NCBI RefSeq assembly: GCF_028745505.1
Contig: NZ_JAQZZL010000001.1
Coordinates: 1,733,818 to 1,797,817, forward strand
Source of the DNA: Lentisphaera marina
GTDB lineage: Bacteria; Verrucomicrobiota; Lentisphaeria; Lentisphaerales; Lentisphaeraceae
Direction of reading: 5' to 3'
Length of the DNA: 64,000 bases
Shown: one piece after another, positions 1-8,600 of the stretch
Numbering within the stretch: position 1 is the first letter of the stretch
Layout of the letters: each line of letters begins with the position of its first letter
The notes under the pieces: model-generated
The model's input: only the letters and a program-made list of their open reading frames with translations
Told to the model about the DNA's origin: nothing
Database searches by the model: none
Translations under genes and position numbers: made by a program

Positions 1-1
1 T

Positions 2-922
2 GTCGGAGATCACCGGCAGTTACCTCATATAGTCAATGAAGATATAGTGAGAACTGTTGAAGAGAAACTTGGAGATAAGGGCAAAATAGAGTCAGACTAT
101 GTTCGGGAGAGCATGTTTTCCTATTTGAAATCTCGTCTTTTGAAACTTGACCAGGAACAAGGATATACGCGTGGTAGGGTTGTAACTCTGGATGCTCAAT
201 ACCGAACACACCAGCTGTTGGGAGATTTTGCCAGTGATAATTTCTATGACAAGTATGGCGAAAGCTACATCTCTCCCCTTGATGAGGAATACTTCAATCA
301 GAAATTAACAGGGATTGAAAATAAAGCTGCAGTTTGGATAGATATTCAGAATAACAAGGGTAGAGAGCACCGTCTCGAAAGTGGAAGTCGAAAACGAGAT
401 GTAGAGGCTCAGGTTATAGCAGAGCACGTGAACAAATGGATTGGCTCTGAAGAAGGTAAAGTCCTTAGCTTTGGTGTAATAAGTTTTTATAAGGCCCAGG
501 TGTATGCTGTTTATGAAGCTCTACAAACGTTTGGTGTCACGGAACGGGCTCAGGATGGGACATGGCAGATATGTCAAGAATACCGCTTCCTTGAAAATGG
601 CGAAGAGAGACTTCGTATTGGTACGGTTGATGCCTTCCAGGGCATGGAATTCGATATTGTCTTTCTGTCCATGGTGAGGTCTCAAGATAATGAACGACTA
701 GAGAATTGGATTAAGCAAGAGGAAGATTATGAGAAAGTAAAGCGTGGCGTTTTTGGTCACCTCATGTCAGAAAACCGTCTATGTGTGAGTATGAGTCGCC
801 AGAAGAAGGTCTTAGCCATTGTGGGAGATGGCGCCCTTGCAAATAGTCAGATCGCTGTGGATTCAGTTCCGGCTCTAAAAAAATTCTATGAGTTGTGCGA
901 TGAACAGGGGGTGATTTTATGA
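2..922 (+). CDS. UPF1-like superfamily 1 helicase, C-terminal part (5'-truncated by window edge)
   Basis: The frame is open from base 2, so this is the C-terminal 306 codons of a larger protein and the GTG at 47 is not the real start. The first residues read VGDHRQLPH, SF1 motif III (GDxxQLPP type). Later come a RIGTVDAFQG motif (motif V region of UPF1/Dna2-like helicases) near 618-650 and LCVSMSRQKK (motif VI) near 778-810. It should unwind RNA or DNA using ATP. The stop overlaps the ATG of the next gene (ATGA), so it is the upstream gene of the defence operon. In described CoCoNuT systems a helicase of this kind is often fused to a PLD nuclease at its other end, which would lie outside the window. 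Confidence 0.85.
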   Translation, partial: VGDHRQLPHIVNEDIVRTVEEKLGDKGKIESDYVRESMFSYLKSRLLKLDQEQGYTRGRVVTLDAQYRTHQLLGDFASDNFYDKYGESYISPLDEEYFNQKLTGIENKAAVWIDIQNNKGREHRLESGSRKRDVEAQVIAEHVNKWIGSEEGKVLSFGVISFYKAQVYAVYEALQTFGVTERAQDGTWQICQEYRFLENGEERLRIGTVDAFQGMEFDIVFLSMVRSQDNERLENWIKQEEDYEKVKRGVFGHLMSENRLCVSMSRQKKVLAIVGDGALANSQIAVDSVPALKKFYELCDEQGVIL

Positions 923-3102
923 AAGAGAAACCAAGAGATCATCGTCCTAAAGTAATCAGTTTCCGCACAGCATTAGATGGATTGAACATCGCCGCCAAAC
1001 AAAGTGTCCTTTGGCCATGTCACGCCTTCAATATCTCTATTCCGCAAAAGAAAAAAAGCGGTCTCAATGTGTTTGAAGAAACTATCTTAAAGATAACGGA
1101 GATTGAATCCGGTGATACTTACAAAATTGCCGATATTGCTTGCCTCTTTGATCGGGACAAAGAAGGTAAAGTTATTACTGATGAAGATGGAAAGAAGCAG
1201 ACTGCTTTAGTGGCCTTCATTCAAAATCGTCTCAAGCAACTCGCTCTTTTGAATGACCGCTATGAGTTATCTGAGTACGGTCAAGAGCTCTTGAACGAGT
1301 GGCAGAATAAATCAGACGGAAATCTGGAATACACCGTGGCCACAGTGTTTGTAGATCTGCTGTCCGGCAAGCTTCTACCCTATGTCAGCACGGAGCAGCT
1401 GAGCTATAAAAAAATCTCAAGGATTGGTGACAACGGATTTATTGATTTTCTAATTAACCCAACCAATGAGAAGTCGAGAGTCAGTGCAAGACAGATACGC
1501 CCTTCAAAAGACTCTTTCTGGAAAGCAGTCCCTGACTCCAACGATATCATCAGAGCTATCAGAGAGTTTAAGAAAAAATATAAACGGTATGCCCTGTTAA
1601 ACCAAGTGGCCGATAAGTACTCTCCTCCAGTGCCAATGGCTGAAGCCATATCTTTACATGATAATTCGGAGCTGGTTTACTTGCATTGCAATGTCCTTAT
1701 CCAGGTAGGGAATTCTGATCTATTGGTGTCGGATGGTTTTGGTTTTGGTTTTTCTGAAAGCTTTGCCCATTATCTTACGTCTCAGGACTGGAAGTGGGTC
1801 ATAGACATCAAGAAGAAAGGAGTTGTGAACAGAATTTCCACTGAGAAAAAAGACGCTACTTATTCGAAGGATTATTCGTGGAGGTACCCCACTATCACTA
1901 AGTTGTTTATGGATCCTGAATATGGTATCAATTCCGCATTGAAAAAAATAAATAAATCTCCAGAAACCGAGCATGAAGAAAGAGAATACATCTATAACAG
2001 ACATCAGATCGGTTCGAAACTCTACTCTTCAGTTGAGTACGCATTAGCTATTATGGTTGCTGAATTTCCTGTTTCGGAATGGGAACAAATATTCTCCGGT
2101 CAGAATTATGAAAACAATGAAAGGTTGCTTCATGGTTTTGCTACAAAGATCGGCCTCTCTTTGTCCCCCAAAAACAAACAACTGCTCCAAGTAAAGGCAG
2201 GGGCAATACGGCACATCCAATATGGAAAAGTTAAGCTTCAACCTTTATTGGCTATTGCTATTGCCGGAGCTGCAACAAAATATCCAATTCATCCGGTCCA
2301 TGATTTAGTGAAGAATTATAGTGACTTTTTGGGTTTTGCTCAGTCCCTTAAAAAACTGCGCGACCCCGTTTCCCACGGTGACATTTCTGACTACAAGAAG
2401 GATACAGAGGAACTCAAGGACGACGTTAACCGTACCCTAGGGATTATCATGACGCTTTTGCCCGCCATCTCTTCGGAGCTGTCAGACAGTAATCAAAGTT
2501 ATGATGTTGAAAGAGATATTAACCAGGAGCGCCTTAAAGCAGAAACCCAACTGGATGATTTTTTTGGGCTCACTTTTGTTTGCGAAATGGAAAAGGTGCT
2601 TAAGGAACAACTCATTCGCATAGAATGTATGTTTGCTCAGCCTTCAGATGATCAGATGACTATTGAAATCCTCAAGGCTCTTGCAGCAGCGGTGCAAACC
2701 AGTATTCAACAAAAATTACGGGATCGAAGGACTATAGGAATCAATAATAGTGAAGACGTGAAAGAAATAGCTCTAAGTAAAATCATTGAGACCGGTTTCT
2801 ACGAAAGTCGCAACGAAATTCCTGCATCCCTTTCAACGGTAAGAAGTGGCTTTATCAAAAAATCTATAGGTGGATATGGGGCTTCACTTGGAGCTGATTT
2901 ACTAGGTCTAATATTTGTTGCTTCAGATTATGAGGTTCAATGTCTTTATCAGACAGACCCACACATTATTAGATTTACAGCAGATTTATTGATCAAGCGT
3001 GGTGATGGAAACACGCTTTCCGCAGTTCTTTCACGGAACGACATGGAGTCCTTGAAAAACAATGTATTCAAAACAATCAAGATAATAAAGGAGGTCTTCT
3101 AA
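919..3102 (+). CDS. HEPN-motif protein of the CoCoNuT-like operon (predicted RNase)
   Basis: This is a 727-aa protein with no signal peptide or membrane segment. Most of it I do not recognise. At residues 481-486 (2359-2376) it has R-D-P-V-S-H, a good match to the Rx4-6H catalytic motif of HEPN ribonucleases with the usual polar residue after Arg. The motif sits between predicted helices: LGFAQSLKK before it and an Asp/Glu/Lys-rich helix after it. The gene overlaps the helicase stop by 4 nt and the next start by 1 nt (TAATG), so it is translationally coupled to both. By analogy with CoCoNuT operons, where a HEPN protein is encoded beside the helicase and McrBC-like genes, it is the likely toxic effector cutting RNA on infection. 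The motif is seen; the fold and activity are inferred. Confidence 0.65.
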   Translation: MKEKPRDHRPKVISFRTALDGLNIAAKQSVLWPCHAFNISIPQKKKSGLNVFEETILKITEIESGDTYKIADIACLFDRDKEGKVITDEDGKKQTALVAFIQNRLKQLALLNDRYELSEYGQELLNEWQNKSDGNLEYTVATVFVDLLSGKLLPYVSTEQLSYKKISRIGDNGFIDFLINPTNEKSRVSARQIRPSKDSFWKAVPDSNDIIRAIREFKKKYKRYALLNQVADKYSPPVPMAEAISLHDNSELVYLHCNVLIQVGNSDLLVSDGFGFGFSESFAHYLTSQDWKWVIDIKKKGVVNRISTEKKDATYSKDYSWRYPTITKLFMDPEYGINSALKKINKSPETEHEEREYIYNRHQIGSKLYSSVEYALAIMVAEFPVSEWEQIFSGQNYENNERLLHGFATKIGLSLSPKNKQLLQVKAGAIRHIQYGKVKLQPLLAIAIAGAATKYPIHPVHDLVKNYSDFLGFAQSLKKLRDPVSHGDISDYKKDTEELKDDVNRTLGIIMTLLPAISSELSDSNQSYDVERDINQERLKAETQLDDFFGLTFVCEMEKVLKEQLIRIECMFAQPSDDQMTIEILKALAAAVQTSIQQKLRDRRTIGINNSEDVKEIALSKIIETGFYESRNEIPASLSTVRSGFIKKSIGGYGASLGADLLGLIFVASDYEVQCLYQTDPHIIRFTADLLIKRGDGNTLSAVLSRNDMESLKNNVFKTIKIIKEVF

Positions 3103-4310
3103 TGGGAAGAAATAGACGAAATAATAATCGAGAGCATAAGCTCACGACAGAAGTCCAAGAGGCTACAGACCATCAACAAGTACAAAAGACTGGTGAAACA
3201 GTTATCAACGCAGAGGAAGGCCTCTTGAATAATCAGCAGGAACTGAAAGAGTTGGAAGACTCTCTGACTCAAAACGAAATGGTTATTGCCCAAAAGGAAC
3301 AGGCATTAAAGGCCGCTAAAGACGCGATAGCCAAAAAAGAAGCGGAACTGAATGACAAACGTGTTGAGCTTGAAGAGATGGAGCTTCAGGCAAAAAATGG
3401 CTTTCCGCAACTCTTTGAGGAAAAGTTCGCAACATTCAAAAAACAATTAAAACAGCGAGAAGCTCAGTGCGTAAGTGAGCTGGAATCTCTAGAAGGCGAA
3501 AAGGAAAAATTGCGACAGAGAGAGCTGGCGATTCAAAAGGCTGAAATCCAAAGGGACAAGGGCTATGCAGATGAACGGGCAAAATTTAATGACGAGCTCA
3601 CAAACCTTCGGAAAGAGCAGGAAAAGGAATTGGAGTCAAAACGAGCCCAGGCTTTAACCTTTATTGAAAAAGAACTTTCGGAAGAGAGGAAGTCTAGAAT
3701 ATCAAGTTTGGAAAAAGATATAGCTGATAGACGGGAAGCTCATGATGCAGTAATTAAACAGCAAAAGGATGAGCTTGAACAAAAAAGAAAGACTTTTCTG
3801 AAGGATCAGGCAGAGCTTGATGAACTCAAGGAGGAAATTGAGTATCAAAAGCAGCGGCTCCAATCCCGTAAAAAATCTCTTGAAGAAAGAGAGGTCGATT
3901 TAAGTCTTGAGGTGGATCGTTTACTTGAGTCAGAGCGTGTTCAGCTCCACAAGAGTATTGAACAAAAAGATCAAGAAATTAAAAGACACATTGAAGATTC
4001 AATCACACTACAAAACTTACTTAACACATATAAAAAACTTGCACACGACCTTGGAGAAGATCCACAAAGAGTGAAAAGTGAATTAACAAAGCAAGTCGAG
4101 ACCATCAAAAGCCTTCAGGACGACCTTGCGAACCGACCTTTGGTGAAACAAGAAGAGTTCGATCGCATCAAATCTGAAAGAGATGCCATTGAACAAGAAC
4201 GTGACCGTTATAGGGAGGATTGGGAAAATCTATATAAAACTCGTATTAAAAGAGGTGAACTGGAATCAGAAAATGACACTTTAAAACGGAAAAAACAGGA
4301 TTCTTACTGA
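3102..4310 (+). CDS. Long coiled-coil segment, probably the N-terminal part of the McrB-like protein (frame-broken)
   Basis: This 402-aa product is almost entirely charged heptad-rich helix (Glu, Lys, Gln, Leu, Arg), with no Cys-rich or enzymatic motif, so an extended coiled coil is expected. The start codon overlaps the previous stop (TAATG). The frame ends at TGA 4308-4310, but the +1 frame continues the same coiled-coil composition (KNRILTDERDNFEAH...) straight into the AAA+ gene. The last codons in frame contain AAA AAA within a six-A run at 4290-4295. The simplest reading is one protein of about 840 aa, coiled coil plus AAA+ NTPase, as in CoCoNuT McrB homologues. It is split here by a frameshift that may be a mutation, a sequencing error or programmed. 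Confidence 0.75.
   Translation: MGRNRRNNNREHKLTTEVQEATDHQQVQKTGETVINAEEGLLNNQQELKELEDSLTQNEMVIAQKEQALKAAKDAIAKKEAELNDKRVELEEMELQAKNGFPQLFEEKFATFKKQLKQREAQCVSELESLEGEKEKLRQRELAIQKAEIQRDKGYADERAKFNDELTNLRKEQEKELESKRAQALTFIEKELSEERKSRISSLEKDIADRREAHDAVIKQQKDELEQKRKTFLKDQAELDELKEEIEYQKQRLQSRKKSLEEREVDLSLEVDRLLESERVQLHKSIEQKDQEIKRHIEDSITLQNLLNTYKKLAHDLGEDPQRVKSELTKQVETIKSLQDDLANRPLVKQEEFDRIKSERDAIEQERDRYREDWENLYKTRIKRGELESENDTLKRKKQDSY
4290..4295 (+). other. Six-A run: frameshift point joining the coiled coil to the AAA+ domain
   Basis: The upstream frame reads CGG AAA AAA CAG and stops 13 nt later. Dropping one A gives CGG AAA AAC AGG ATT and an uninterrupted frame to 5631. The +1 frame has a stop (TAA 4282-4284) just before the run, so the crossing must occur between 4285 and 4307, and the A run is the only homopolymer there. 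Candidates are a one-base insertion or sequencing error, reversible slippage as an on/off switch, or transcriptional/ribosomal slippage giving both short and full-length products. Confidence 0.7.
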
Positions 4311-4365
4311 TGAACGAGACAATTTTGAAGCCCACTGCAATCAACTACAGGTAGACAATAAGCGC

Positions 4366-5631
4366 TTGCAGACTGATTACGAAAAAGCGGCCGATCGTGA
4401 GAAACGCCTTGCAAAGATTGAAGTTCCATACATACAAAAGGAACTGCCACGTGCTAAGGATATAGTAGGTGAGCTTCAATGGCTAAATGGAATCAGTAAA
4501 TCTTGTTTTGATCATGGGATGAAATTTCCACGAAGAATATTACACGCCTTTCATACTGCGCTAAAAACCTCTGAACTATCTCCTATAACTGTTCTAGCTG
4601 GTGTGAGCGGAACAGGTAAGTCAGCATTACCCAATCTATATTCTCATTTTGGTGGTATCAATTTTTTGAACCTGTCAGTTCAACCGAACTGGGATAGCCA
4701 GGAGTCAATGCTAGGATTCTTCAATTCCATTGTTAATGAGTTTGATGCCCAACCAGTTCTGCGCTTATTGGCACAAAGTCAAAAGAACCAAACTGAAGAC
4801 TGCCCTCATGGTCTTAAAGATGCCATGAGTTTAATCTTAATGGATGAGATGAACCTCGCACACGTCGAACTCTATTTCGCAGAATTTTTGAGTAAACTTG
4901 AGCAGCGTCGAGAAATGAAAGATGAACTGCCTTTCCTCGACATTAAATTAGGTGCGGGAATCGATGATTATCAATTACCAATCGACCGTAATGTTCTTTG
5001 GGTAGGTACTATGAACCAGGATGAAACGACAAAATCTCTTTCTGATAAAGTACTAGACCGTGGAATTATGATTAATTTTCCTCGCCCACGCACTTTGGAA
5101 AGACGCCAGAAGTTGAAAAAATTAGGTGCGGCCGTACCACTTTTATCTCGTCAATTATGGGAGAGTTGGTGTTGCCAGGAAAGTAAATTCACTGATGATC
5201 AAATTTTCCCCTATAAATCATTTGTAGAAGAATTGAACAAATCGTTATCCAAAGTCGGCAGAGCTTTGGGGCACAGGGTATGGCAATCCATCGAATACTA
5301 TATGGCAAATTATCCGGATGTATTGGAAGCTCAAAGATTAATGGAGGAAGAAAAAAGCAACGATGATAAACGTCTTAAAAAAGCAATGAAAGTTGCCTTT
5401 GAAGATCAGCTTGTTCAGAAGGTTATGCCTAAACTACGTGGAATTGAAACTAGAGGTAAATCAAAATCTGATTGCCTTGATAAGATTCGCACCCAGTTGG
5501 TAAATAATGACTATACAATAATCGATGATTTTGATTTAGCTTGTGAGTTTGGTTACGGCCAGTTCATTTGGAATAGTGCTAATTACTTAAAAGATGATGC
5601 AGTAAACGGTCAGGAAAATGCGGAGAACTGA
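4366..5631 (+). CDS. McrB-like AAA+ NTPase domain (probably fused in vivo to the upstream coiled coil)
   Basis: This AAA+ NTPase of the McrB branch is the motor of a restriction-type complex. From the TTG at 4366 the product is 421 aa, but the frame is open back to 4285, so the TTG is probably only an internal codon. Walker A is GVSGTGKS (residues about 79-86). Walker B is LILMDEMN. The McrB-family NxxD signature appears as TMNQDE, followed by SDKVLDRG, an arginine-finger-type segment. The N-terminal 50 residues continue the coiled coil. No nuclease domain is present. It lies 3 nt before the McrC-like gene, the usual order for McrBC-type systems. Whether GTP or ATP is used cannot be told. Confidence 0.85.
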   Translation: MQTDYEKAADREKRLAKIEVPYIQKELPRAKDIVGELQWLNGISKSCFDHGMKFPRRILHAFHTALKTSELSPITVLAGVSGTGKSALPNLYSHFGGINFLNLSVQPNWDSQESMLGFFNSIVNEFDAQPVLRLLAQSQKNQTEDCPHGLKDAMSLILMDEMNLAHVELYFAEFLSKLEQRREMKDELPFLDIKLGAGIDDYQLPIDRNVLWVGTMNQDETTKSLSDKVLDRGIMINFPRPRTLERRQKLKKLGAAVPLLSRQLWESWCCQESKFTDDQIFPYKSFVEELNKSLSKVGRALGHRVWQSIEYYMANYPDVLEAQRLMEEEKSNDDKRLKKAMKVAFEDQLVQKVMPKLRGIETRGKSKSDCLDKIRTQLVNNDYTIIDDFDLACEFGYGQFIWNSANYLKDDAVNGQENAEN

Positions 5632-5634
5632 TAG

Positions 5635-8600
5635 ATGGCGGAACCGCAGAAATATAAGCTAACCGCCAAACAGAAACGCATGTTGTCTGATTACCATCAA
5701 TGTCAGCAAGCTACTGTCCAGACTGTTGTGCCATCCATCGGAGCTATTGATTCTATCGAGTCTATTTACAAGGCGTTAAACGGTCAGGGTGAAATAAAGG
5801 ATCAAGCTCTTTTGGTGCTGATAATGCGCAACTGGTTAACGAATGTCTCAAATTTTGATCCTGTATCAGCACATGCATTGCATACGGGGATCATTGATTT
5901 TTTGGGTACAGTAGGGAAGTTAGTGCAGAATGAATCACCTGAGGATGAGGTAAAGGATCGTGTCTATAGAATTGTGACGCACACGAAGGATGCTATTCTA
6001 GCGATTATGAAACAGACTCGGAATAAGATATTACGAGAATATGCCATGCTACCAATACATGCGGCAAGAGAAATTGATATTAAGAGTATTCAATGGATCA
6101 GCCGTCAACCAGGAAGAACACTTCGAGAGAAACTTTCCAGTAAACCTTATATTAAGGCTGTTAGGAGGAGATCTAGTGTTGATACATCAGAAAATCAACT
6201 TTTAAGAGCTTTTCTCTTCCGCTTGGAACAAATTCTGATTGAAAGACAGAATGTTTTATCCGTAGAGACAGAAAAAACATGCGAGGAATTGCTTATTTCC
6301 CTTCAGCGTTGGTTTAGAACTGAGGAAGCTACCGAAATTGGCGTTTGGGAAAATCTACCTCCTAACAACACACTTCTTCAGGATAAGCGTTATCGAAAAG
6401 TTTGGGATGCTTGGCTCTGGCTCCAAACCATAGACGAGCATATCAAAGGGGATTGTGAAAGGGTCGATAGAGATATTCTCAGCGTTCTTTATTGGAGTAC
6501 TCTTTCTTTGCTTAACGCTAGTGATCGCTTTAGAGTGGTTCAGCAACCACTCAAACTCGATTATGATAACTTTGCTATCTCTCCTGAATTACCCATTCGG
6601 TGCTATTTGTTTTCTCCAGTAGACTCGAAAACTAAAGGCAGGATTAAAAATATAAATTATGAGAAAAAATTCGGCTTCTTGACTTCCGAAAAAGGTGCCG
6701 ATCTGTTTTTTCATAAAAGTAATTTGTCCCGAGAATTAGACATCAATGCACTATCCGCTGGAGATGAAGTTTCTTTTCTTATCGGCAGCAACCGACAGGG
6801 CGAATGCGCAGACAATATAAGCCTTCCAGCAGGTATTATCCCAGTAAACTTTAGTTTGTCGGGCGATACATGGGAGATACAAATTGAAGCGGATAAGTAT
6901 GTACTACAGATGGTTTCCGGGAATCTTGTTATTGAGCAAAAACAGGGAGCAAAAAAGAAATTAAAAATAGAGGCAGCAACTCTCAAAGAGATACCGAAGT
7001 CGATACTGTCATTAGTAATGGAAGCTCGGTTTGAATACTTTGCGCCGACAAATAATAAAAGTGGTCCTATACGGATGGATAGTTCTGTAGTGGACCTGTG
7101 TTCTATCCGTCCTGCTTTCACTAATAATACAGGCTCTCAGGCGCTTCTACCGTTCAGGTTGCTTCAGCAAATATGGACTTCAAAAGATGGTTCAAAGCAA
7201 CTGGTTGATTGTGGAGAAACAAGAGCCATGGTTTTAAGTAATGATATTGAAACGGTCAGCATGAAGAGTCTGTTTTTACATAGCTCAACACTGACCGATG
7301 CCACAAAAAGCAGTGCATCGATGTTCTTTATTAAAAAGTTGAGTGACTATATCAAGGCAGACAAGCTGACCTATCTTGTCCCTGATTGGGGCAATGACTT
7401 CGATCTGGAGGGAATAAGAAAAAGTGTCAATTTTTATTTTGATGAGTCGACACCGCTTCCCAAAAGCATCGCCGCTATCTTTGCATGGCAGTCATCGAAA
7501 AAATTTGTACAGGAAAGAGTCCGAGAAAATGATTTTGTACTGGTGGTTGATTCATTTGACGGAGGTATTTCAATAACTCCAGTTCAGGCAATATACCAAA
7601 AAGAGCTCGACGAAATACTACCTGAGACACAAGGCATGAGCTGGGAAAGACATCCGACGGTTATTGTGCCAAACAGAGGCATTCATACTGCCATGTCCCT
7701 AAATCTTGAGTGTAATGGCTGCAAGACTTCTGAAGAACTGCTCCATTTGTTCGGCTTCGATGGTCTGGTCAGTGATTCTGGGGAAGTATCTTTTGTTAAA
7801 GATAGTCACTGGTATCACTTACCGGGTTCTATTCGGGAGACTATGACTCAGAATTTAGATCTTAATATATTATCAAAGAAAATTATCGATAATTACCTGG
7901 GATCAATCAGCTGGCCGCGTCAGAATTTCAATATATTTATGCTGCCACTCAAGGATACAATTAGGAAGGGTGATTTGCACAAAGAATATAAATGGCTGGG
8001 CTCGTCATGGACAGCGATAAAAGGTTCCCAGACTTTAAATAGGTGGCAGGAGGAAGCTGATGAAATTCCCCTTTGGCGTGATCATCTTCCTAAACTTTCG
8101 ATGAAAGTACAGAGTGACAAAGGATATAATAAAGATATATATCTTGTAAAAGATGCTAGAGTAACACCGCAACGTGGCAGAACTGTGAATATACCAGTTG
8201 AAGAGTCTTTTACTCTTCCCGCTGGACAAACATATTACAGTTTTCCTCTACAGCAGGGAGAAGGAAATAAAGAGTTGCAATTTGTTGCATATCTGGAGTC
8301 CCCAGCACTCCCTTTAAAGAAGGCCACGCCCTGCAAGCTGAAGATGACCTATACATACGGAGCAAACAATCCATACGAACTTCAATTCATTCCTTTAGAT
8401 TCTGCTGAAGCAAGTTTTAACTCTATTCTAGTTGAGTGGCGTTCCGCATCAAAGAGTACAAGTCCACACCTTGAAAGCTTGCCGGTCCCAGATTTTCCAG
8501 CCCGTAAAAGCTGGGCTGATTTTCAGGACTTTCTTAAAGAAGATGGTAAGGGTTCCTCTAATCTTCTAGACTGGGTTGAAAGCAAGTTGATCCTTCTTGA

